DNA of 64,000 nucleotides from Clostridiales bacterium (GTDB lineage: Bacteria; Bacillota; Clostridia; Lachnospirales; Lachnospiraceae). The DNA is taken from positions 131,529 through 195,528 of the forward strand of contig JAGZJZ010000005.1 in the NCBI GenBank assembly GCA_018365455.1, in the 5' to 3' direction. Under the pieces are notes generated by a model. That model did not search any database, had not been told where the DNA came from, and worked only from the letters and a program-made list of their open reading frames with translations. Positions 53,647-61,635 of the stretch are shown here, piece after piece (the first letter of the stretch is position 1; the number at the start of each line of letters is the position of its first letter). Position numbers and translations under genes: made by a program.

Positions 53647-54492
53647 ATGAAACTTAAAAGAATGTTTAGAAAGGCGGCAGCCATGCTGCTTGCCATAGTC
53701 ACAGCTTTTTCTGTGATACCGATCCAGAATGTATTTGCTGCAACAGGTGATGCGGCGGTGATTACATTCTCCTATACTTATGATTCTAATGGCAATGCAA
53801 TGCATTACAATTCCAGCGCTGTCATCAATGGTTATACTGCCGGAGGCCAGGGAAAGTACAAATACAGGATGTTTGTGGACGGTGATACCGGCTTTTGTAT
53901 CCAGCCCGGTGTTCCATTGCATACAGGGGACAACCTGAAAGAAGCATCGTCAAAAACATGGGATGCCCTTTCCAATGCCCAACAAAAAGCAGTCGGAATG
54001 GCGCTCCTGTATGGGTACCAGGGAAACAGGGGCAATCTTTCCGGTAGTGATGATGAGAAATGGCTTGCTACACAGACGTTGGTATGGGAGTTCGTTACGG
54101 GATGCCGTGAAGCCACAGGTTCATACAAACAGACCAGCTCCACGGTGTACAACCTCCATTTCGGCTCCAATTATCCCAATAGTGGTGCAAGGGCAGCTTA
54201 TGATCAGATTGTATCCCTGCTGACGAAACATAACACGATTCCAAGCTTTATGTCCGGTTCAACAAACGGAGCCACAAAGGAATTAAAATATTCCAATGGG
54301 AAATATACGCTGACTTTAACGGATAGCAACGGCGTGTTAAGTGATTACAGCTTTTCTTCGTCTAATTCTTCCGTAAAAGTAACCAAGTCGGGGAATCGGC
54401 TGGAGATTACCTCAGTGCAGGCATTTGAGGGCAGCGTCCGCATTTCGGCAACCAGAAATAATATACCGGCAGTAAGTGAAAGTGCAAATTGA
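53647..54492 (+). CDS. N-terminal part of a thioester-domain surface adhesin (split by frameshift)
   Basis: 281 residues. The signal peptide ends near NVFAATG. A thioester domain follows with the two partners of the internal Cys-Gln bond: Cys84 in GFCIQPG and Gln143 in ATQTLVWEF. Such domains attach covalently to host or cell surfaces. After an Ig-like segment (KELKYSNGKYTLTLTDSNG) the frame ends at TGA 54490-54492. The protein clearly continues in the -1 frame, so a single base has probably been lost near the AAA at 54486-54488. Confidence 0.85.
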   Translation: MKLKRMFRKAAAMLLAIVTAFSVIPIQNVFAATGDAAVITFSYTYDSNGNAMHYNSSAVINGYTAGGQGKYKYRMFVDGDTGFCIQPGVPLHTGDNLKEASSKTWDALSNAQQKAVGMALLYGYQGNRGNLSGSDDEKWLATQTLVWEFVTGCREATGSYKQTSSTVYNLHFGSNYPNSGARAAYDQIVSLLTKHNTIPSFMSGSTNGATKELKYSNGKYTLTLTDSNGVLSDYSFSSSNSSVKVTKSGNRLEITSVQAFEGSVRISATRNNIPAVSESAN

Positions 54493-57400
54493 TTGCTTAT
54501 GGAGACGATGCTCTTCAGGATGTTGTGACCGGTGTGGAGAAGGCCAATCCAGTTAATGCCTACCTGAATGTGGAGACACCTGTCGGAACGATGAGCCTGA
54601 AAAAGACCTCGGAAGACGGAGTCGTGGGCGGCATCCAGTTTACAATTAACGGAAATAATTATAATAAGACCGTGACAACACAGGAAGATGGTACCATTAC
54701 TGTCGAGGGCATGTTCCCAGGCACTTATACGGTAACTGAGGCTGGTTATGATCGGTATGAGCCTCAAAAGAGTCAAACGATTACTATTGTCGGAGGAAAG
54801 ACGACGGCGGTAACGTTCGACAATAAACTGAAACGGGGAAAGCTGGAAGTGACAAAAACGTCTGAAGATGGTCTCGTAGAGGGAGTTACCTTCCGGTTAT
54901 CGGGTACTTCCCTTGCAGGGCTTGCCGTAGATGAGTATGCAGTCACAGATTCATCTGGTGTAGCTAGGTTTGAAAATGTACTGATCAGTGGTACAGAGCC
55001 CTATACACTGGAAGAAACTGACACGGCAGTGCGATACGTGATTCCTGCAAACCAGATGGCGCAGATAGAATGGAATAAAGTAACAAAGTGCAGTTTTGAA
55101 AACATCCTGAAGAAGTTCCGTGTGGAAGTGAATAAAAAGGATCGCGTAACAGGCTATGCTCAGGGTGATGCAAGCCTGGCAGGAGCAGTGTATGGTTTGT
55201 ATCAGGGTGATACATTGGTTGCTTCATATACAACGGATGCCGAAGGTTCCTTTATCAGTGACTATTTTATCTGTGATTCCGATTGGACGCTGAAAGAAAT
55301 CAGTTCTTCGGAAGGCTATCTTTTAGACGAGTCCGTTTACACTATTCCTGCAGACCCTGGTAATTTTGAGATAGAGCTGAATCAAATTCCTATAAATGTT
55401 ACCGAGCAGGTCATCATGGGTCGCATCCGTCTGATTAAGCATATTGACAAGGAGCAGGAGGATATTGAGACCGTTAAGGAAACGGAAACTGCGAAGGATA
55501 CTGAGAACACTGAGAATTCATCTGCTTTTGGTGTACAGGTAGCGGAGCTTCTCATGCTTGCAGCGGAAAGCGGCAGCGACCCTCAGAAGGATGTCAGTAG
55601 CAGCGATCCCCAGACTAAGGCTGAAACCGCAGAAGCGGAAGATAATGGTAGCAATGTAACAGAAGAATCAAAAGATACTGCAGTAAGCGACGGGAATACC
55701 CAGATGGAATCGGAGACAGAAACAGTTCCAGAGGAGTCTCAGGCACCAGATACCGAAGAAACAGTTCCTTCAGAAACAGAACCTGAAAAAGATAAATATG
55801 AAACCACCCCGATTCCGGAAGAGGATATTAAGGCACCCGGACATGAGGGCATTATTGAACAGCCGGAGGAAGGCGCCAAGTTCCAAATTTATCTTTCCAG
55901 TGCAGGCAGTTTTGACAATGCCCGCGAAGCGGAGCGTGATATCCTGACAACAGATGCAGATGGATTTGCTGTTTCCAAGGATATGCCCTACGGTAGGTAC
56001 ACTGTCCATCAGATCGAAGGCATGGAGGGCCAGGCATTTGTTCCGGACTTCACTGTGTACATCCGTCAAGATGACCAGACTTATTCCTATATCCTGAACA
56101 ACCTGACCCAGTCTAGTTTTATCCGTATTGAAAAACACGATGCAGAGACTGGGAAAATCATCCCTGCCGCCGGCGTTGGATTTCAGGTGCGCGACCTTTC
56201 CACGGGAGAACTGATTTCGCAGAATGTGTATTATCCGACCCCTGTTGTAATCGATACGTTTTTTACCAATGACGAAGGCTGGCTGATGCTCCCCTGCGAG
56301 CTCCCTTATGGCTGTTATGAGCTAATAGAGGTGGAAACGTGTTACGGTTATGTTTTGAGTAGCGAACCTGTATCCTTTCAGGTGGATGGAAGTCAGGACG
56401 TGGTGGTAGTAGAAAAACAGAATATGCCGCAGAAGGGCAAGATTCATATCACCAAGAGTGGCGAGATTTTTTCCACGGTTATGGTAGAGGAGAACAAAGG
56501 ATTTTCTGACCGCTATACTCCAGTCTATGAAACCCGCGGGCTGGAAGGTGCAGTTTATGAAATCTGTGCAGCAGAAGACATTTACACGCAGGATGGAACG
56601 CTCCGAACTGAAAAAGGTTCGGTAGTTGATACCATTACAACGGATGGCAGCGGGCAGGCATCCAGTACCCTTTTATATTTGGGAAAATATACAATTTCGG
56701 AGGTCCAGTCGCCGTATGGAATGGTTCTGAATATAAAATCCCAGTTAGTGGAACTGTCCTATGCCGGACAGGAAGTCGAAGTGACAGAAACTTCAGCCAG
56801 CTTTTATAATGAGCGCCAGAAGGTGCTGATCAGCCTGGAAAAAGTGATGGAACAGGATAAACAGTTCGGTATTGGAATGAACGGTGAGGTCCACAGCGTT
56901 ATTTTTGGGTTGTATGCGGCGGAGGATATTGCAGCGGCAGACGGAATGGTCATTCCGGCAGATGGGTTAATCGAAATACTGGAGGTTCAGGAGGATGGAA
57001 CCGCCACAGCACAGACGGATCTGCCTTTTGGTAGCTATTACCTGCGCGAAGACGGTACGGATCCTCATTACCTGCCAACTGACAAAAAGTACCCTGTGGT
57101 ATTTGAGTATGCCGGGCAGGAAACAGCATTGGTACAGATTCTGGCCAATGATGGAGAAGCCATTGAAAACACTTTAAAATACGGCTCCATTTCCGGAAAG
57201 AAACAGGATGAAGACGGCAACGCATTGGCAGGCGCAAAGATTGGTCTGTTTACGGAGTCCACAAAAGAATTTACGGAAGAAAATGCCATTCTAGTGACTA
57301 CATCTGCCGAGGATGGCAGCTTCGGTTTTGACAAGGTGCCATACGGAGCATGGATTGTGCGTGAAATAGAACAGCCGGAAGGTTTTGTCCTATGTGGGGA

Positions 57401-58181
57401 GTCTTTCTCCGTTGAAATTAAGCAGGATGGGCAGGTTGTCACATTGAAGATTACCAATGAGTTTATCGTGGGCAGTATCCATTTGACAAAATATGATGCA
57501 GATTATCCAGACCATAAGTTATCGGGTGCAGAGTTTGAGGTTTACCTTGACAGCAATGGCAACAAAAAGCTTGATGATGAAGATGAGCTACTTGGAACAC
57601 TGGATGAAACAGAGCCTGGTGAGTATCAAATGACTGATTTGCGTTTCAACGGCTATCTTGTAAAAGAATCGAAGGCCCCGGAAGGTTTCTATTTGGACGA
57701 GGGCGTCTATTATGTCAGCATAGATACAGACGGAAAAGTCTATGAGGTGGAGAACGAAGCTGGCAAAGGATTCCTTAATCAGGCCAAGAAAGGCAACCTG
57801 AAGATTATCAAAACATCCAGTGACGGGGTTGTAGAGGGATTCAGTTTCCATATTGTCGGAGATGATTACGATAAGACGTTCAAGACGGATTCTAACGGTA
57901 AAATCTATATTGAGGACCTCCGGATCGGAAAATATACAATCACCGAGGTGGAAGACAGCCTCAGCGCCGGATACAAGCGTCCTGCGCCTGTGGTAGTCGA
58001 ACTTGTTGCGGATGAAACCTTGACAGTCAATGTTCATAACGATAAAGTTACGGTGGATGTACCAAAGACAGGCGATGACTTCAATCCGTGGATGTGGATT
58101 GGCTTAATTGCTGCCAGCGCCGCTGGACTTGGCACAAGCATCTTCTGGGCCAAAAAACGCAAGAAGAAAGATACGAAGTAA
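54489..58181 (+). CDS. C-terminal part of the adhesin: Cna-B/SpaA repeats and sortase motif
   Basis: 1230 residues continuing the preceding frame. About ten Cna-B/SpaA-type repeats are visible (starting LKKTSEDG, LEVTKTSEDG, IRIEKHDAETG, ISGKKQDEDGN, IHLTKYDADY, LKIIKTSSDG), each with the usual Lys near the start and E.....GY near the end. A 110-residue Glu/Thr-rich linker lies near residues 325-450. The tail has VPKTGDD (Val1191), a transmembrane helix and KKRKKK, a sortase anchoring signal. Without a signal peptide this part alone cannot be exported. Its TTG at 54489 is not a credible start. Confidence 0.85.
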   Translation: MIAYGDDALQDVVTGVEKANPVNAYLNVETPVGTMSLKKTSEDGVVGGIQFTINGNNYNKTVTTQEDGTITVEGMFPGTYTVTEAGYDRYEPQKSQTITIVGGKTTAVTFDNKLKRGKLEVTKTSEDGLVEGVTFRLSGTSLAGLAVDEYAVTDSSGVARFENVLISGTEPYTLEETDTAVRYVIPANQMAQIEWNKVTKCSFENILKKFRVEVNKKDRVTGYAQGDASLAGAVYGLYQGDTLVASYTTDAEGSFISDYFICDSDWTLKEISSSEGYLLDESVYTIPADPGNFEIELNQIPINVTEQVIMGRIRLIKHIDKEQEDIETVKETETAKDTENTENSSAFGVQVAELLMLAAESGSDPQKDVSSSDPQTKAETAEAEDNGSNVTEESKDTAVSDGNTQMESETETVPEESQAPDTEETVPSETEPEKDKYETTPIPEEDIKAPGHEGIIEQPEEGAKFQIYLSSAGSFDNAREAERDILTTDADGFAVSKDMPYGRYTVHQIEGMEGQAFVPDFTVYIRQDDQTYSYILNNLTQSSFIRIEKHDAETGKIIPAAGVGFQVRDLSTGELISQNVYYPTPVVIDTFFTNDEGWLMLPCELPYGCYELIEVETCYGYVLSSEPVSFQVDGSQDVVVVEKQNMPQKGKIHITKSGEIFSTVMVEENKGFSDRYTPVYETRGLEGAVYEICAAEDIYTQDGTLRTEKGSVVDTITTDGSGQASSTLLYLGKYTISEVQSPYGMVLNIKSQLVELSYAGQEVEVTETSASFYNERQKVLISLEKVMEQDKQFGIGMNGEVHSVIFGLYAAEDIAAADGMVIPADGLIEILEVQEDGTATAQTDLPFGSYYLREDGTDPHYLPTDKKYPVVFEYAGQETALVQILANDGEAIENTLKYGSISGKKQDEDGNALAGAKIGLFTESTKEFTEENAILVTTSAEDGSFGFDKVPYGAWIVREIEQPEGFVLCGESFSVEIKQDGQVVTLKITNEFIVGSIHLTKYDADYPDHKLSGAEFEVYLDSNGNKKLDDEDELLGTLDETEPGEYQMTDLRFNGYLVKESKAPEGFYLDEGVYYVSIDTDGKVYEVENEAGKGFLNQAKKGNLKIIKTSSDGVVEGFSFHIVGDDYDKTFKTDSNGKIYIEDLRIGKYTITEVEDSLSAGYKRPAPVVVELVADETLTVNVHNDKVTVDVPKTGDDFNPWMWIGLIAASAAGLGTSIFWAKKRKKKDTK

Positions 58182-58200
58182 GAATCTGTAAATCAGAAAG

Positions 58201-58234
58201 GAACTGGGCAGAGATTCTCTGCCCGGTTCTCAAT
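58201..58234 (+). terminator. terminator after the adhesin gene
   Basis: GAACTGGGCAGAG / CTCTGCCCGGTTC perfect 13-bp stem with a 3-base loop. The T tail is weak (CTCAATTT). Confidence 0.7.
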
Positions 58235-58277
58235 TTAGACCCTTATGTTGATATGAAATCAAAATAAAAAAAGTTTT

Positions 58278-58300
58278 GGAGGACAAATATTATGACTTAA
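58278..58300 (+). other. ribosome binding site with a two-codon ORF
   Basis: GGAGG (58278-58282) is followed at good spacing by ATG ACT TAA (58292-58300). It is either a remnant of a lost gene or a minimal leader ORF upstream of the fic promoter. Confidence 0.3.
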
Positions 58301-58342
58301 AATCGTAAATGATAATAAATGAAAAATCTATTTTGAGTTAAG

Positions 58343-58371
58343 TTGACAAATCAAAATAACGGAGGTATAAT
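58343..58371 (+). promoter_or_regulatory. promoter of the fic gene
   Basis: TTGACA (58343-58348), 17-bp spacer, TATAAT (58366-58371), both at consensus. The spacer contains one arm of a 12-bp inverted repeat. Confidence 0.85.
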
Positions 58372-58389
58372 AAGAGTGTTATTTTGATT
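58349..58389. promoter_or_regulatory. 12-bp inverted-repeat operator over the fic promoter
   Basis: AATCAAAATAAC (58349-58360) is repeated exactly in inverse orientation at 58378-58389, bracketing the -10 box and transcription start. A third half-site AATCAAAATAA lies upstream at 58257-58267. It is a strong candidate for autorepression by the Fic protein, which ends in a winged-helix-like domain. Confidence 0.65.
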
Positions 58390-58403
58390 TGGAGGTGTCT
58401 TTT

Positions 58404-59537
58404 ATGGGAAGAGCGGGAGAATATGTCAAGAATTTAAGCGGAGAGGCAGAATACAAATCTTTTTGTCCAGCACCACTTCCGCCGTTATTGGAGATGGATG
58501 CGGATATGATTACTGCTTTAATTGGGGCGACAAAAGCACTGGCTACACTGGACACTCTTTCTGCTAATATTCCCAATATGAGCCTTTTTATCTCCATGTA
58601 TGTGCGTAAGGAAGCGTTGTTGTCCTCCCAGATCGAGGGCACACAGGCTACACTGGAGGATGTGCTGGATCCACTCATTGAACAGAATGCAAACCAGAAT
58701 GTGTCGGATGTCATCAATTATATCAAGGCTACTGAATTTGCACTGAATCGGTTAGAAACTCTGCCGCTTTGTAATCGGCTGATTAAAGAGACCCATGCTG
58801 TTTTGATGGAAGGCGTCAGAGGCCAGGAAAAGAGTCCGGGCGAATTCCGGATCTCTCAAAACTGGATCGGAGCTGCAGGAAGCACGCTGAAAAATGCGAG
58901 ATATATTCCGCCGCGCCCAGAAGACATGCAAAAAGCAATGTCGGATTTGGAAAAGTACATCCATTCGGATGATACGCTGGATATCCTAATCCAAGCGGCT
59001 CTTCTTCACTATCAGTTTGAAACGATCCATCCGTTTTTAGATGGAAACGGCCGTGTAGGGAGACTTCTGATTACTTTGTTTTTAATTGAGAAAAAAGCCC
59101 TGAAAACACCAGCTCTGTATATTTCCTGTTTTCTGAAGAAAAACCGCATCGAATATTATGACCGTATGAGTGAAGTCAGAAACAAAGACAATTATGAGCA
59201 GTGGGTCAGGTTTTTCCTGCAGGCAGTGAAAGAATCTGCTGAGGATGCAACGGAGGCAATCCATAAGCTCTCCGCTCTGCATGACCGTAACGAGGCGGTT
59301 GTTAAGCAGATGGGGCGTGCAGCGCAAACAGCAGAAAAACTGTTTTCCTATCTGGAGCAAAACCCGATTATTGATATTAGGAAGACAGCAGATGAATTAG
59401 GACTCTCTTTTAGCACAGTATCCGCAGCAGTGGGCAGGTTTGTGAAAGAGGGAATCTTAATGCAGACAAACAATGCAAGCAGAAACAGGGTATTTGCTTA
59501 TCAGGAATATCTGGATATTTTACGAAAAGACACTTAA
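58404..59537 (+). CDS. Fic family protein with N-terminal inhibitory helix and C-terminal winged helix
   Basis: A 377-residue Fic protein that would transfer AMP (or another nucleotide) to a target hydroxyl. The inhibitory motif SSQIEG (Ser74-Gly79) precedes the core as in class II Fic proteins. The active-site loop is HPFLDGNGRVGR with catalytic His209. Residues 315-365 (AEKLFSYLEQNPIIDIRKTADELGLSFSTVSAAVGRFVKEGI) form a winged helix. ATG 58404 follows TTGGAGGTG. There is no separate antitoxin gene. Promoter dyads suggest self-regulation. Confidence 0.9.
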   Translation: MGRAGEYVKNLSGEAEYKSFCPAPLPPLLEMDADMITALIGATKALATLDTLSANIPNMSLFISMYVRKEALLSSQIEGTQATLEDVLDPLIEQNANQNVSDVINYIKATEFALNRLETLPLCNRLIKETHAVLMEGVRGQEKSPGEFRISQNWIGAAGSTLKNARYIPPRPEDMQKAMSDLEKYIHSDDTLDILIQAALLHYQFETIHPFLDGNGRVGRLLITLFLIEKKALKTPALYISCFLKKNRIEYYDRMSEVRNKDNYEQWVRFFLQAVKESAEDATEAIHKLSALHDRNEAVVKQMGRAAQTAEKLFSYLEQNPIIDIRKTADELGLSFSTVSAAVGRFVKEGILMQTNNASRNRVFAYQEYLDILRKDT

Positions 59538-59557
59538 AAATTCATATGATTATCATG

Positions 59558-59585
59558 GGCTGTCCTTAAAAGGGCAGCCTTTTTT
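59558..59585 (+). terminator. terminator overlapping the upstream region of the next ribosome binding site
   Basis: GGCTGTCC / GGGCAGCC stem with one wobble, 6-base loop and six T. The AGGAGG of the next gene follows immediately, 14 bases before its start codon. Confidence 0.85.
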
Positions 59586-59599
59586 AGGAGGAAATGACC

Positions 59600-60148
59600 A
59601 TGAAAGTAAAATTGTTAAAAGGAATTCTGACAGTCCTTTCTCTCATCTGTATCCTCTGCATTCCGGCCACACCGATCTATGCGGAGCCGCAGGGAACGGA
59701 TGGAACGGAAATGCAGGTCATAGAACCTGAGAAACTGGAAATTCAGCTCGGTGCAGACTGGGCTGGAGTAGAATTTCAGCTGAAAACGGATTCCGGGATG
59801 TACCCTGGAACCATAGCAGTTGGCGAAGACGGTGTCCTGAGAATGGAACTGGGCGGCAGCAAATCCTATGTGCTGACCTGTATGAATTCCTCTGTATCTG
59901 CTCCACAAGCAACGCAAGTCCCTGCCACAACAGAGGAGATGCAAAATGAGAGCAGTGAGAACCAGAAAAGCAATGGTTCAAATAGCGGGCAAGATACAAA
60001 GGGCACAGTTGCAGGCATCCCGGTACTTCATCTCGTACTATTTGCAGGCGGCATGGTTTTGGCTGTCGGCAGTTTAGTCGTCATGCAGGTGATGAAAAAA
60101 CGCAGTGAAAGCGATGTTGAGTACGAGGATGAATATGGAGAGGATTAG
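59600..60148 (+). CDS. hypothetical secreted/membrane protein with C-terminal anchor
   Basis: A 182-residue protein. The signal peptide ends near IYAEPQG. A small beta-rich domain follows (IQLGADWAGVEFQLKTDSGMYPGTIAVGEDGVLRMELGG), then a Ser/Asn/Gln linker, a transmembrane helix (LHLVLFAGGMVLAVGSLVVM) and an acidic cytoplasmic tail. No named family is recognised. It lies after fic, but with a terminator between. It could be a surface partner of the adhesin. ATG 59600 is preferred to 59594 by ribosome-binding-site spacing. Confidence 0.65.
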   Translation: MKVKLLKGILTVLSLICILCIPATPIYAEPQGTDGTEMQVIEPEKLEIQLGADWAGVEFQLKTDSGMYPGTIAVGEDGVLRMELGGSKSYVLTCMNSSVSAPQATQVPATTEEMQNESSENQKSNGSNSGQDTKGTVAGIPVLHLVLFAGGMVLAVGSLVVMQVMKKRSESDVEYEDEYGED

Positions 60149-60230
60149 TCTCAGACTGATTTCGGAACACACGAGAAATCCTTATAGGAATAATTTGAAC
60201 AAAAAATTAAAATAAATATTCCTATAAGGC

Positions 60231-60259
60231 TTGACATGCAGATTTTAATTTGCTATACT
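60231..60259 (+). promoter_or_regulatory. promoter of the structured RNA / DUF3268 unit
   Basis: TTGACA (60231-60236), 17-bp spacer, TATACT (60254-60259). Transcription should start near 60266. Confidence 0.85.
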
Positions 60260-60265
60260 ATAACC

Positions 60266-60507
60266 GTGGCAGGGACTTGCGTTCAGGCTCTCGGTACGTT
60301 TGTGGTATAGCGTCAGACCTGATTCAAGGGAATTAGGGAACCGTTACGGATTCTGCGCATTGAGCGGATCCATAACAACGCAAGTCATTTGAATATTAAA
60401 GCCGGAAGGCTGCTTAAATACTTACAGAGTCAATTTGCTGGATGAGACATTGAAATTCCAGTGCTTTGGCTCTGTATGCTTTTTTGCAGACCTTCCGGCT
60501 TTTTCTT
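60266..60507 (+). ncRNA. structured leader or small RNA upstream of DUF3268, ending in a terminator
   Basis: The interval 60149-60530 has no gene but is full of RNA structure. GACTTGCGTT (60274-60283) pairs perfectly with AACGCAAGTC (60377-60386), enclosing smaller stems, including a GTTACGGATT/GATCCATAAC pairing with about two imperfect positions. A second module closes with AAAGCCGGAAGG (60398-60409) and CCTTCCGGCTTT (60491-60502), a perfect 12-bp stem ending in a T-run. Inside it ACAGAGTCAA pairs with TTGGCTCTGT. I recall a published candidate named the DUF3268 RNA motif, and this is probably a member. Confidence 0.7.
60398..60505 (+). terminator. long-range terminator of the structured RNA
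   Basis: Perfect 12-bp stem 60398-60409/60491-60502 containing a nested hairpin, followed by T-rich bases. It ends about 12 bases before the DUF3268 ribosome binding site (60518-60522). Confidence 0.75.
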
Positions 60508-60530
60508 TTATCCAAACGGAGGTTAAGACG

Positions 60531-61004
60531 ATGAAAAAACAAAAAAAGAAAAGAAAGGGATTTCAGGCAGGTTCTATGCGTTGCCCTTATTGTGGCAGTC
60601 CGGTTATTTATCGGAGTGCGGATGGGATTTATCATGATAACAGTAAAAAAACAATGCTCTATGTATGCGGCCGTTATCCGGAATGTGACGCTTATGTACG
60701 AGTCCATGCTGGAACCAATATCCCAGTGGGAAGCCTGGCCAATCATGAACTTCGCACCCTCAGGCGGACCGCACATCACTATTTTGACCAGCTGCACCAG
60801 TCTGGGATGATGAGCAAACAGGATGCTTATCAGTGGCTGGCAGACTTAATTTGTGCTCCTTTATCGGAGGCACATATTGGCCATCTGGGGGAATATTACT
60901 GCAAACAGGTTATTGAAGAGAGCCGCAGGCTGATGGAGCGCCGTAAATCCGGAAAGAACAGATACCGATTTCGAGCATTAGAAGGGGGCGTGGCAGCCTC
61001 ATGA
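60531..61004 (+). CDS. DUF3268 zinc-finger-containing protein
   Basis: A 157-residue protein. A lysine-rich start is followed by a topoisomerase-like four-cysteine zinc ribbon, MRCPYCGSPV ... YVCGRYPECDAYV (residues 18-50), as in DUF3268. The C-terminal 90 residues are helical and basic (ANHELRTLRRTAHHYFDQLHQSG). Nucleic-acid binding is likely. ATG 60531 follows ACGGAGG. It overlaps the next gene by four bases and is preceded by the structured RNA, so its expression may depend on that RNA. Confidence 0.8.
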   Translation: MKKQKKKRKGFQAGSMRCPYCGSPVIYRSADGIYHDNSKKTMLYVCGRYPECDAYVRVHAGTNIPVGSLANHELRTLRRTAHHYFDQLHQSGMMSKQDAYQWLADLICAPLSEAHIGHLGEYYCKQVIEESRRLMERRKSGKNRYRFRALEGGVAAS

Positions 61005-61558
61005 TATTAACAGGAAAAGAACAGGAGAAGGTTGCAAAAAATATCGGTCTGATACATAGAGTGATTCAGGATAAGCTGCAGCCCCCTTATCAGGTGGGTA
61101 TGTATTCCTACGAAGATCTTTTTCAGATTGGAAGCATTGGCCTATGCAAAGCTGCTGCAACTGACAAGGGCGGCACGTTTTCCACCTATGCCTATCGGCT
61201 GATCTGGCATGAGATCTGTGATGCCATGGTTTATGCTACCCGAAGACAGGCGAAGGAGATTCTCTCCGATGTGACCCCATATATTGCAGCAGAACAGGAA
61301 ACTCCGGAGGAACTATCGGATTTTCGTATGGACATCAATCGTATACTCGAACAGGCAAAGGCCGAGGCACCGCCTTCCACCAGTAAAGGCATAGACGCCA
61401 TCTGCATGATGTCAAAAGGATATACAAGCAGTGAAATTGGAGTAAAAATGAATGCTTCAGCAAAACTGGTTTGTGCTTGGGTATCCAAAGCACGGAAGTT
61501 CCTGAAGAGCCGGCCGGAGTTTGTGCAGCTTGCAGATGCCTATCATCTGGAGGGGTGA
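61001..61558 (+). CDS. sigma-70-like RNA polymerase sigma factor
   Basis: A 185-residue protein. Region 2-like MYSYEDLFQIGSIGLCKAAATDKGGTFSTYAYRLIWHEICDAM (residues 34-76) has the core-binding helix and DLxQ-GxxGL motif. A spacer follows, then a region 4-like HTH GIDAICMMSKGYTSSEIGVKMNASAKLVCAWVSKARKFLK. This is the size of ICE- or phage-borne sigma-like activators. It overlaps the DUF3268 gene by ATGA, indicating a coupled regulatory pair. Promoter targets are unknown. Confidence 0.75.
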   Translation: MILTGKEQEKVAKNIGLIHRVIQDKLQPPYQVGMYSYEDLFQIGSIGLCKAAATDKGGTFSTYAYRLIWHEICDAMVYATRRQAKEILSDVTPYIAAEQETPEELSDFRMDINRILEQAKAEAPPSTSKGIDAICMMSKGYTSSEIGVKMNASAKLVCAWVSKARKFLKSRPEFVQLADAYHLEG

Positions 61559-61635
61559 CGGGCAGATCATATGGGATGCGGATAGCCTTGATTGGTTTAC
61601 AGCATCTCGCTTTTTTTTATTTTTGGAGGCAAATT

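Noticed and set aside
54489..54491. TTG at 54489 as a genuine start of a separate adhesin gene
   Set aside because: The upstream frame is clearly continuous in sequence logic (one A missing). The second part lacks a signal peptide, and no ribosome binding site is present.
58278..58300. A true leader peptide gene before fic
   Set aside because: The frame is only two codons long and lies upstream of the fic promoter, so it is kept only as a low-confidence site.
58404..59537. Classical two-gene Fic toxin-antitoxin system
   Set aside because: The inhibitory helix is within the Fic protein itself (SSQIEG) and no small antitoxin gene lies upstream or downstream.
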